A stretch of 64,000 nt of DNA, from positions 6,521,001 through 6,585,000 of the forward strand of contig NC_090132.1 of NCBI RefSeq assembly GCF_040581485.1. Direction: 5' to 3'. Of the stretch, positions 1 through 12,200 are shown piece after piece. Position numbers and translations under genes: made by a program. The DNA is from Linepithema humile. Taxonomy: Eukaryota; Arthropoda; Insecta; Hymenoptera; Formicidae. The notes beneath the pieces are model-generated. The model saw nothing but the letters and a program-made list of their open reading frames with translations. It did no database searches and was not told the origin of the DNA. Position 1 is the first letter of the stretch. Each line of letters begins with the position of its first letter.

Positions 1-1212
1 AGTGAAATACGTGTAATATAATTTCGTTTTCAAAACTTAGAAATCAATGATATATTAGTATGTAGGAATTTCGTAAAGTGTTCAACTTGCCGTCTTGACA
101 AGTATGAATGGTACATATATAGGTTATCTATACATTATAAAAATAATTATTTAGAATCTTTAACATAATAATAGCAATAGGATAATATTTTTTTCCGAGA
201 TAAAGAATAATTATAACAAACGTTATTTAAATCATACATGCGTATTAATTTTTTATATATCGTAATATAAAATAGTAAATTATATTTTAAATTTGCAATT
301 AAAAGTAAAATATCTCAGAAACTATAGGTTTTAGGGAAAAATATCAAAAAAGAAAGAAATGTTTGTTTGATTTCAATTAACTTTAAACTATAATATGGGA
401 ATTTTATTTAAAAAAACCAAAATAGACCTCGACCTAACTTTATTATAACCTTTACTTCAGATTAAACCAAGGTCGACATTTCACATCTCCTTGAAAATTT
501 AAGACTTATTTAAAACATTTTTTTGCAAAACTATATTTTTGAAATATTTGTCTACTAAAATTAAAATAAATCACCCAATATTGTTTCAAATAATCTTTTT
601 CTCTGTAATCATGAATAGAATTTTAAACAATTAATCTTTTCTTTTTGCCAACAGTTTCTCAAGAAGCTTGCTTTACTTGTGCAGAAGGCTTTCAAAATTT
701 AAGTCGACGAAATCTTTAATTAAACCTGCAATGACACAGAAGGTGACGGCGTGTAAAAGGTATGTTCATTAATTAATAGAAATAAGAAATATAGATTCTA
801 TGTGTATATTCAAAAACTTTTTATTCATACTGGTTATTGAATATCACATTCTATCGCACATGAAGCAGTTTCTTTCTGTCATCGTGACGATGCTTCTTTA
901 TTCTATCTTTATCTTTGTTATATTGTACATACGTACAAGGCAGTCATACACGGTAATTTACAAATACATGTCTACTACGACATTGCACAAAAAATCGATT
1001 AAACCTTGACTAGGATAAAGAATTAAAGGTCGTGACTCAGTTGGAATTTTATCCGCTATATTAATTTTTAAACAGAGCAGTACTCATTAAAATCCTAAGA
1101 ATAAAAAAATAGTTATATATTTTTTTTGGAAAAAGAAGATTAGAAAAATTATTTTATAAGCTTGTTTTTTGCAAGAATAATAATGAGAACAAAAGTTATT
1201 CTTTACAAGCAT
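1..1212. other. AT-rich intergenic DNA
   Basis: No coding exon or RNA gene seen. The only open frame of note (800-1009, plus) is a hydrophobic AT-rich reading without a recognisable domain. Confidence 0.6.
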
Positions 1213-1507
1213 TTTTATGAGGTTGCATTAAAATGTTAAATTTAAGTAGTTTCTTACCAGCAGTATATTAAAAGATATTGAGTTCGTATAATTACTAATT
1301 GCTATAACGTATATTATCCAGATAGCCAACGTTGACAGACTGATGAAATTTAAGCAAATTTGTTGTCAATCTGTCAACATTGCTAATACTTGGCTACCTG
1401 AGTAATACATGTTACAGTATAATTAATAATTATAACAAATTTAATATCTTTTTTTGCAGTTGGTAAGAAACTGTTCAAATTTATCATTTTAATGCAAACT
1501 CATAAAA
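1213..1507. repeat. Fold-back (long inverted repeat) element, 295 bp
   Basis: The ends 1213-1235 and 1485-1507 are reverse complements with one mismatch in 23. Pairing continues inward through most of both arms (GTTTCTTACCA at 1250-1260 against TGGTAAGAAAC near 1461-1471) to a centre near 1360. Likely a non-autonomous MITE-like element; no clear target duplication seen. Confidence 0.75.
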
Positions 1508-1585
1508 TGTTGACAGATTATTACCAACTTGATGAAATTTAAGAAAATTTACTGTCAATCTGCAAATATTGTCAACATTTTGTTT
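1508..1585. repeat. Second, shorter palindrome related to the neighbouring element's core
   Basis: GTTGACAG...GATGAAATTTAAG...TGTCAATCTG...GTCAAC repeats the central segment of the element at 1330-1385 in degenerate form, directly after its right end. This suggests a partial second copy or nested insertion. Confidence 0.5.
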
Positions 1586-4500
1586 ACTGAATTAAGCTCG
1601 TTATCACACTTTGAAATGTTATCAACTACTAATGATAACATTTGTCATATTGTTATGGATAAAACTTACCGATTGTGATTGATCCATGCAATTTTTTCTT
1701 GATTTTAATTATAACTTTTATTTAATTATAACTTGAGGTGAACTATTAACACGAGCCTTTCGAAAAGCGGATGATTCCATAATAAGATAAATTAAAATCG
1801 GAAAATGCCAAATATGTTAAGTGCTTAAAAATTATTTTTGATATTAATTAAATTTATACATCTGAAACAGATATCTTACGTATTTTTAAATTGCACTTAC
1901 TGGAGCAAATAATTAACTAAGTTTCTCAGAAGGTAGAAATTCAAAATATATCTTAGTTTTGCATATTTTTAGTATATTTTAGACTTGTTATTTGGATAAT
2001 CTGGCACTTAGTTTATTTGACATCATAGTATACTTTTATAAATTTGTCATAAGTGATATTCATATTAATTTGGCGCTCAACATTTTTGAGATTTTCTGCT
2101 CTTAATCAGAGAAAGTAATATCGTTTTTGCGAACGTTTGCGATGGTCCCTCTTAGAGCAAAGTATAGACGATTCGCGATCAATCCAACGACAATACCGAT
2201 TCAACAGATTTATTTCTCGGTGGCAATATTGGACCACCGAGATAACTTAGTGGATTACTGAAAGTCCGTAGGCCATCCGGCAAGATGATAGGAGACAGAT
2301 TGAAGAATATCGGTTTTCTTGACGCTAAAATAAAATTGTTTTTATAATTAACATTACCTGATCATAGAAATTAGTGAGGAAATATAAGAGTCGAAATTGT
2401 TGAAAAGCAATTACAATGTTTTTTGATTAATATCTTTCGGCATTCATAATTATTTAAGTAACATATGATTATTTTATAATTATTTTTGCTAAGAGAAATT
2501 ATTAGCAATATAAGAACTTGTATATCTTTTCAGATTGTGGATTATTAATGGAAATTATTCTATATTTTAAAATTTATTATGCTATTAGATTAAACGCTTG
2601 AGGAAAATTTTTTTGCATTTATATTACAAACCTAAAAAATTTCCTTGCGTTTTTGATTGTCTCCAATTGTCTTGGTCCGCAGGCGCCTAAATAGAGCGAA
2701 GGTTTGGTTTTTAAAGTTCTCTCGCGTGATATATCTACGTGATATATCATAACGGTAAAATAAAAGATGCACTTCTGGTTAGTACATATATTGAACAATG
2801 TGCTTAGACACTTTCAAACAGGCTTGCCTCACAAAGTGGCCTCACTCAGAGACTTCTGTAGCTCAAAGCGTGCATGCAATGAAGTGAATGTTTCCCTCAT
2901 GCTGGAAACAAAGCTATGTCGATTTTAATCAATTCCACTCGATTGGTGCATTCGTGCACATTCACGAGAACAAGTTGCATCAATATTTCCTCATGGTAGG
3001 ATATTCATAGATCGATAGCAGGATATTCTTCGATGATTAACTTAATTTGGGAATATTGGTATAATTTACGCCAGACATTGGTATATTGATTTCGATTTTA
3101 TAAACTAAATATGATTATGGTTATTTATATTGATAAATTTGTGGTGATAAAGGCACAACGATTATACATACCTCTCTGCAACATCCAAAACTCAACTTAT
3201 AAAATATTATATAGGTTTCATCTCCGAGATTATTTCTCGATTTATATACTTTAGAGATCGTTTAAAATTTAATAAATTTCAATAAATTTTTATACTTTTT
3301 TTTAATTAATAAAACCATTAAATTATTATCAGCATATCATGCTGCACATGCTTGCCTTTATAATGAAATAAGGAGCAATTATAGTAAAATTATATAAAAT
3401 GCGCTGGCCAGAGTATAATGTTTTGTAAATGGCGTTTAAATCTGTCAAATTGTACGATTATTCCCGAATTGAGAAACTGTCGTAAGAAAAGATGACGAAT
3501 TTGCAAGAAGATGCTTGGCAGTAGGAGCGGCATGAGAGATGGTTGCAACGATGTAACAAACACGAATCAATGGAAAAACTTGTATATTTTCTTTGTCACT
3601 TCGTGCGTATATAACATACTATAAAACGTCTCATGAGACTCACGGGTTAATGTCCTAGCGGCTAATTATTTTAAAAGAATATAAATCTTTTCGTCATTCC
3701 GTATGGGATGCATCGTCACGTTTATATCGTGCAAGCAATACATTCGATCACGCAACGCATGACTTTCATTCGCCAGCTATGTTATTATGAACTATTAAAC
3801 AAAAATATTACGGTAAATAAAATTGCAGTAACACGATGATAATTGTAATAACAATTTCCAAAAATTAAAATAGCGAAATGTAAAATAGTAATTGACTTTT
3901 TGGGATGATAAAGTATTATGTCTAATTTTGATCATCTAACTATCTATATGCAACAAAGTACATTATATATATATATATTTAAGTTCTTTACATATAAATA
4001 ATGATTTTTTATTTAAATTTAATTATGAGATAGTGACAATAATATTAATAACGAAAATAATTCTCAATTCATAATAACATTGTCATAAGTAACTTCCTGT
4101 TAATTGCATCCGGGGAAGCAGATTTAGATGCATCGTATCGTGAATAATTAATTGCATCCCGCGGTCAGGAAAAGAATCAGAGACTGCAGAGACCAGGTTA
4201 AGATGCGATTGTCGCGTTAACATTCGTAACAGATTATTATCGACGTCCGTACCTCTATAGTTTGCACGGTATTTTCGTTTCGTCAGGTTTTATAATGGAG
4301 TCTAACGGTATAACGCTCTCCTCGACACTCGTTCTAGATGACCAATTCTTGTGCTGAAAATATGGCACCTCGTATTAAAATCTGACGAATAGATCAGGCT
4401 TGATATTCTCGGATGACTTGGGCTTTCACGGTATGTGAATTTTGTGAGTTTGATAGCATGATTATTTTGATCGCCACCAAAAGCACATAAACGCCACACA

Positions 4501-5723
4501 CTCTACAATTGCGCGAAGCAGCGAAATCAAACTAAAATAAGGCTTGCAAGTGTACACACAAAGCAAACTATACAATTATCATATATATTGCGTATTGAAA
4601 ATAAACTTATGTTTCGAAAAATTTGTAATTTGCAATATTCAAAATAATTTTATCGATAAGTGAATAGTTTGTTTGGCGTACACTGTAAGCTTAAATGGTA
4701 ATAACATTAATCTATGCTATGGTGATCTTTTTTTAGTTAATTGCGTGGCGTCAGATACAGTGGTGTCGTAAAATACATGGGTGACTTTAATCGATAAAAT
4801 ATGTCTTATTTTAATTTTCTTTTTTAATAAAACTACGTGGTTTGTATCTTAAGATAACGATTTGCATCATCTTATCTCGAAGTATAGTTTCTTATCATTT
4901 TATCTCGTTGTAAATTTATTTTTAAATACTACTTTCATCGTTATCCTTGAGTTGTTACAAGGCATTAGAATCTTAAAATAATATTTCACTCGAGCTAAGT
5001 ACGTATGGCTTTTTTTGTAACTAATCAATACTGGAAAAATACTGACGACAACACATGCTACATAATAAGAAACGCAAACAGGTGCTCGACTATAAGCTAA
5101 CTTTAAATACATTATGCGAACGTCTTTTTCTCTCCGAATGCGGCCACTACGAGCCAAACTTTGAAACAACCGTCTATTTTCGTAAAGAATTCATAAAATT
5201 AAATAGGAAAAGCATTGTAAAGTACAGATAAAATATTAGTAATGACTGCAACGATACGCATTAAACAATACGCGGCGATTCCGAAGCAATTTATTGAATC
5301 TGCATCGATTAATCATCAGTTATTGTTACAATGACACGTGTTATTACGCTGCACTATTTTGTTTCTTAATCATAAATTTTATTTTCACGACAAACTGTGA
5401 TTTTTAGTAGTTATAAGTTTAGCAGTTATGGGTGCCTAAGTTATATATTTTAGAAAATGATTAAGTACTACAAATGCCGAATTCATAAATGTGTTTTAAT
5501 GAAATGTTAGAAATTCCGGATTAAACTTCTGTAGCAGTTGGTTAGGCAGTTATATTTCAGCGATTCTGTTATGCTCGAATTGCGATTATATCACATTGGC
5601 TTACATGTACATATTATCTATATGATTGTCGTTTAAGAACGTTCGTTCCATGAAACGGTATTCACAATCGTCGAAACGCGGTGACTTTTGAATGTAATTA
5701 ATTATTGTCGTCAGTCGATTTGA
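1586..5723. other. Intergenic DNA downstream of axo
   Basis: No supported gene. Less AT-rich patches lie at 2100-2330, 2680-2950 and 4100-4300, with only short open frames. A perfect 10-bp direct repeat GTGATATATC occurs at about 2727-2750, and an (AT)n run at about 3965-3980. It should contain the axo 3' UTR (5200-5723). Confidence 0.5.
5378..5383 (-). terminator. Candidate axo polyadenylation signal AATAAA
   Basis: AATAAA on the minus strand, about 340 bases past the axo stop codon. A variant ATTAAA lies nearer at 5495-5500 and another AATAAA further away at 5290-5295. The region is AT-rich, so chance hits are expected and the choice is uncertain. Confidence 0.35.
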
Positions 5724-6248
5724 TTACTGAGTGCGTAACGTGGACGCGAGGCTGACGTAGCCTCTACCTCGAGACTGATGATTCACATCGTTATCATCGA
5801 TCAACTTCGCCGTGACCTTCTCGGGCCGAGTTGCTCCGCGAAGTTTTCTGAACTTAATCGGCGCGTTTAAATCGAGACTCATCGGCCTTTTCGGCATGGT
5901 GTTATTCTTATCGTTAGCTTTCGTGGTGTTATTCACTCTGGGAATTATACGCTCGGTTTTGATCTCATTCAGACCCGTCACGGAGAAGTTTGTCTCGAGG
6001 AGGCCCCGCGTGTCGTCTGGGTCCAATTCGTCGGTCAAGGAAACTCTCCTTGCCGTCTTGTTTCTTACCGGCCTAAGCAGAAGCTCGTCATCTTGTTCGT
6101 TGCTCTCATTCTTTTCCTCTTCTTCTTTATTCTCGTCCACCTCTGGCTCTTTCGTGTTTTCCTCCTTTTCTTTTTCCTCCTCTTCTTCTTCCACCTCTTT
6201 CTCCTCGCGCTCTTCCAGCTCAGGCTCTTCTTGCAGATCTTCCATCGA
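5724..6248 (-). CDS. axo: axo coding exon 25: acidic C-terminal tail
   Basis: Residues 1913-2086 and stop TAA at 5724-5726. The first 55 residues are extremely Glu-rich. KTARRVSLTDE follows, an RRxS site of the PKA consensus with Ser1982 at 6039-6041. The end is STLRTQ, which is not a standard PDZ ligand. The long plus-strand ORF opposite this exon is the complement of its GAG/GAA codons. Acceptor TTTCTCCAACAG. Confidence 0.88.
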   Translation of the reverse strand, partial: SMEDLQEEPELEEREEKEVEEEEEEKEKEENTKEPEVDENKEEEEKNESNEQDDELLLRPVRNKTARRVSLTDELDPDDTRGLLETNFSVTGLNEIKTERIIPRVNNTTKANDKNNTMPKRPMSLDLNAPIKFRKLRGATRPEKVTAKLIDDNDVNHQSRGRGYVSLASTLRTQ

Positions 6249-9200
6249 CTGTTGGAGAAAAATAAAAAAAAATTACTCGGCGATTTCTTGAATTAGGACG
6301 ATATGCAAAATATTGTGCTATGTTTGTTTCGGCAAAGCGCGAATGTGTGAACATGAAAATTGTCTTTGAGAATTTGGATTGAAAGTGACAATGGAAGTTT
6401 GAAGGTACTATTATCTCGATCAAATACTTGTATGTATTTCTTCGTAACGCTATGTGCTTATTGATAGATCTAGTGCAAATTGTGATGTCGGATGCAAGTC
6501 GATGTACTTTGCGGGAGAATTCGATCGATGTATTTTCTCCCTATGCGTTCAATAATTCTGCAGAAATGCATTGCATAACATGAATGAATGTTTGTAACAT
6601 GTCCAACGCGTGAATTCCATAAATACATGCAAAAGCCTTCTTGTAAGCCTGGCAAAGCTTAATATATGCAGTCTTTTTGAAGAAAAAAAAGAAAAAATCT
6701 TTACGAATGGATTCGGTTTCGCAGCTTTAGTGACGATGCCTGTATTTACCCCTAGGAGCTCCTTTTTCTCTGGTTCTTCGTCTGCTGCAATGTACAGAAA
6801 AATATACATATTAAATTACAGTTTAATATACAATAAAATATATAGTTGCCTATTTTTGTGGACAATTATATACAAATATACATATAAAATTAAGAAAAGT
6901 TCTATTTCATAGTATCAACTTTCTCTCACTTCCATCTACAAATAGAAATAGATTAGAGTACCTTTTATGTGAACTTTCTTGTCGTTTATTAAGTCCTTGG
7001 GATCCGTGTTTGGCAACGGTTTATATTCTTTGGCACTTGGTACTTTCACATGAGTGCCGTTTGGCCTTTTGTCATCGTCCACGTTCTTGAAACCAACCGT
7101 TTTCACGTTAGAGCCGGTCACTAAGGATTCCGTGTACTGTTGTGATTGCCACCGCTGCGAGCCGGAAGCGACCGCGGCAGTCGTCGACGCTGCGGATGCC
7201 GCACTGCGACGTCGTTGGCGATCCTTGCGTGCGCTTCGCCACACTTCGTAAATGCACCCGATCACCGCGGCCACGAAAACGCAGCACAAAGCTATGAAAA
7301 TGTATGTTCCTGCCCCTTGCTCCTCCTGCGTGGCGCCTGAATACTGCGAGGTGTACACATTTCTCTCCGGCGGGTCCTCGACCCATGCCTTGTCACGACC
7401 CTTAAACGAAATATTCGAGTATTCGACATCCGTCGTTTTTATCGTTGTTATATCGGTATCAATAATGTTGAAAGGGATGCTTTTTAGAGGCTCAAAAATT
7501 TTAATTTGATTAATTAATATATTAAAACATATGTAATTAGACATGACAATCTAAGATTTAGTTAATTTTTGAAACAACTTTCAATTTTATTCAGTTCAAT
7601 GAAGCCTTATCGAAGTCTTGCAATAAGTTACTTAGTAAAATACTATCGTTTAGAGATTGCAAATTATTTTAAATTTATCAAAGATGTGCTACTTTCTATT
7701 TAAATTTTTATACTTATTTGTTGCCGAAGAATTGTGCAATATAAAATGAAGATCGCTATTTAATGAAGGGTTTAATTTCCAAAAATCTCACCACGCTATC
7801 GTTTCTGGGCGGTTCAGGACCGCCAGATTGAGCATGAAAGACCGCGCATTGGGCACTTCTAACGCCAGCGGGTATCGTCGCGCGGACGGTCTCGCTGCCT
7901 TGTTTCGTAAAGAGCATATATTCTTCCAACGGCTTCATGCCGGCACCTTCATTGATCGATATTACAACATCTGCAAGAAAAGCCATAAATTTTTAATGTG
8001 GCTGTTTGTTTTATCTATCAGAGGAACGTATCTAATTAAATAGATAGCAAAACGTCTGAACACACGGTAATAAAAACTCGGTGGTAAACATGAAAAGATT
8101 TAAAGGAACACTTACTGCTCAGACAACCAGTGTATCCTTTGTAGGCGCTGAATCGCGGATCGGTGGTGTTCAATCCACCAAGCTGAATCTCCGTAGCGCC
8201 CAGACTTTCGTCTTCGTCCGCTGGAATCGGCGCTCCGAGCGGAATTGGTAGCAATTGGACGAGTTCGCGGTCGATCTAAAATTACAGGATTATAAATAAT
8301 TTATATAGTGCATAGAAATTCGAAAAAGAAGGAAATTATAACTGACCAAAAGAGTAGCCGTATTATTGTCGCGAACATAATAGACGCTGTGACGTGCACC
8401 GTTCAGGAAGTTCCGATCGATCAAACGCACGCCGTAAGCTGCTGCACCGTCCCTATCCTCCTCGAAGATAAGATGTCCCTCGGATGTTAAGGCCACCAGT
8501 AAATAATAGCTCCTTCTGGAAAAAGCAAATTTCGAAAGATATTCAGAACTCCAGGCATGATCAAGCAACACGCATAAGTAAATATGTATTAAGAGCGATG
8601 CTTTACTTGTTGTCGGTTTGTATCAGCAGCAACGCGGTGGTTCGCTGTCGCAACTCGTTTGCCGAGAACGCCAGCTGAACCTTCACCTGGTTCACCTCGC
8701 CCTCGAGCTCGAATTCGCGCTGAAGTATACTCTCTCCGCTGAAGTCGGCGCCTTTTTCTGCGCGAAGTAATTTGGAGAAATATATTAGAAAAATCTTTCA
8801 CGTATCGTGATTAGTTCCGTATAGATTCTTTTTCATAGAAATATTCTGGAGGCACTAATAGGTCTTAAAATTTAAAAAACATAATTTTTTAATTTTGCAA
8901 TGTTTAAATCTTTTGCAATCTTTGGATATTACGGTTTTTCAAATGGTAACAATTTATTTTTTCTAACACAAGTAACTTCAAAAAAGCTCACCGTCGGCAC
9001 AATGTTCGCCAAAATAGGACGTTAGCTCGCAGTTGCAGGAGGACTCCTGCCTGCCAAAATCTTCCGTGCAGATTCCTAAATTCTTGCAGGGCATCGCGTC
9101 ACATTTCATTTGACAATTCGGTAGAACTCCAAGAACTTTGCTGCCTTCGCGATTCGCTTCGCTAGCCAAATTCGGCAGATCAACGAGATACTTGCCGATC

Positions 9201-12200
9201 ATAAGCCCTCGCAAGCAACCAACGTAACCGTGAATTAAGGCTCCTTCCTTGCCGACTCTCAACAGATTATCAGGATCAAATCCTCCTAAATTTACCTAAA
9301 TTAATATTTATATTAATTATGTTAAAAATATATTAACAAATATTGCAGGAAACTTATTGCATTATAAAGATCTAAAGATTAAAAGATGTCAGGATGTCTT
9401 TAGACATTTTTGATACATTTTTGTAGATTTTAGTTCGGCAGTTTAGTTGAAAGCAAAAGATCAATATCTTCTTAAAAACGAACTTGGAAATAATCGGTGG
9501 GGGGTGCCGGTGGCCGTTGCGGCGCTAAAACTTCTTTCTCTGGATTCGTCCACGGCTTGTTCGAATACGTTTCCAGAAGTATGGGTGTTGCGTTTAATGT
9601 GACATTATATTCGTTCACGTGTAGCGTGGTCCAATTCTCGCCTCGAATTATAGCGATTTGCATCGAGATTCCCGTGTTGACATCTGAGAAAAACAAATTG
9701 ATATGTTTTTTAATATGTACGTCGCACACGTGTTTGTTCTCACGATAAGGATTCTCACGTACTTGGATTTACTACTGTGATGTTCTTAATCTCATTGCCA
9801 GCGTTGAAGAGATACACGATGTTGGTACCGTTGGAGATGTAGAGATGCACGAAGTTATTTAAATGATCATTCGCGTAAAGTATTAGAGAATGAGTATCGT
9901 AGGTTCTTAAGTTAATCAAAATATTCTCCTGCAGCATGCTTTTCAGTTGTAGCCTTTCCTCGTTATCGTCCGATCCGAAGTAGTTTTTCTTCAAGAACGC
10001 TTCGGGTGAAGTAAATGTGAGGGCTTTATTATTGATATCTGCATTGGAAAATAACATTATAAACATGATTTTCAACGATAATTGCACCAAAAGTTGAAGA
10101 GTTTACTTCCAATCAGTTTTTACATCCATATTTAAAAAAATAAAAAGCTATGGAAAACTTTAATCTCCACTTTTTTTTTTAAATACGGATTTAAGACGGC
10201 TTGAAAGTAAGCTCTTCAAGTAACTGAATAAGATTACGCGTTTACTTGTTTCGCAATAAGTGCCCAAGTGCGCCCATTTATTCTCGCACACGCATTCGAA
10301 GTTGCTCCACAGCTCGACGCACCTGGCGCCGTTCTCGCACTTATTAGGTTGACACGAAGGCTTGCAGTCCTTGATAATTTCCGACAGATGCACCGACATA
10401 TAACTGTGGATATCTAATATTTCTCCGTTGACAACGAGACCGCGAAAACAACCGATGAGACCTTGTCGAACGGAAGAAGCTTTCAAGTGCTCTCTAAAAG
10501 TGTCGTTAAATAAAATCAAGATTCGAAATCAAAATCAATTATCTGTCGTAGTAAATGAGTTTCTTCCGTGAAACTAATTATTTATTTCGTGAAAATAACT
10601 CACGCGGTAGCGCCACCGATGAACATAGATCCTTCGAAAGGCCCGAACTCCTCTTCGGGCAACAAATCTATCATTTGGAAGTCGGTATTGATCATGAATC
10701 TCACGTGATAGTCGTTGTAGTCGATCCAAATCTTCTGCCACTCGCCATTATTCAACTTGCGCCGACTTTTCACCTCTAGTTCGCGAACCTTACCGGTATT
10801 CAGAGTGAAATGGAAGGTCAATCGATATTCGGATGTTAATGCAACCATGAAGGAAGGATAGTTGCTTCGAATCGGTGGCTGATACAGAAGAATAGCCTTC
10901 TCGCCGGTTGTTCGGAAGCTGAAGGCTATGTCACCTTTTCTCCAACCCGGCACTTCGATGTACGATTGCGATGTCGTAAACGTTACCACGTACTTCTGTG
11001 TGTCTAGAAAGCATTATTAACGGAATCTATAAATCTGTTGTAGAAAGATTCCAAAGATCTTTGCGTACAAAAGAGCAAAATAGTATTATTCAAAATAATT
11101 GCTCCAAAAATATCTATTAGTTTTGTCGTTTAACTCTGTGAATAAGTTATGTTAAATAAATCAAAGGCAGTTTCTATTTGAAAATCAATGGAATTACAGT
11201 CTATTAAGCGAGATAACTGTTCTTTCTCAAGGCTCGTACTTGTTTCAACGCATTCTAGTGGCCCTAAGGTAATACGTCCTCGAGCATCTTCTTCGAGGTC
11301 TCTCTGTTGCAAAAACACCATTCCGATGATGCCTAATGAATCAGGTGTTTCGTAATATCCTTCGTCCGACAACCATTTTCCCGCATTTCCGGCGGACACG
11401 TCGCAATTACAGCTCAAGTTGGAGTGCACGCATGTTCTGTTCACTAAAGTGAAATTAATAAATAATATTTTTTTTTGCAAGGCACGATTAAATTTTCGCA
11501 AATGCAGGTTGTTGAAAATTTATAAATTGCATTTTGCGAATTTATTTGAAAAAGAACTTACTTCCGCAAGGGCAGGATCCGCGATTGACTTCTCCGATGT
11601 AATCGACAGTGGTGCCTTTAGAGGACTGGAACCACGTGGCACTGTGCAACTCCAAAGGTGCCTTGTAACAGTCGTATTTTACGTATTGACTACAATAAAG
11701 CGAATGCGAGATCAACTCCTGAAGCATCTCAGCGCTGAACTGCCTATACTTGATGCTGAAAGTAAAGTCGCTCTCGATGATGGATCTGACATCCACTTGG
11801 GAGGGTAAATTGTGTTCGACGATCGTTTTGGTCGAATCTTCGATCGATTGAAATTCGCACTTTACTAAGGCGGGCGGAAATCGGCCATTTCCATCGATGT
11901 CGATTTTGTAAACATCATCTTGCGTATATCCCAGAAGAGCCAATTCCTCGCAGGTCTTTCGGTATTGTGCTAAATGTAAAATTGCATATTGAATTTAAAT
12001 TATAATAATATAAATGAATACGCTGATTATCAAGTACTTTTTCTTATTTATTATTATATTATTTATTAAAATAATAGAACAATTTTTTGAAACGAGATTC
12101 TTATTATTTTACGACATGTATATTAAAAAGTAAAGTCACAGCGTACTGTAACCAATTTAAAAGTTATGCAGTTAATTAATAAATTTAAGAATTCTTAAAA

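Noticed and set aside
5812..6291. Plus-strand 159-codon Ser-rich open frame
   Set aside because: It is the complement of the Glu-rich tail encoded by axo exon 25, which has splice borders and continues the gene.
7054..7509. Several open frames on both strands over axo exon 23
   Set aside because: Shadows of the coding exon, which is GC-richer and so open in other frames.
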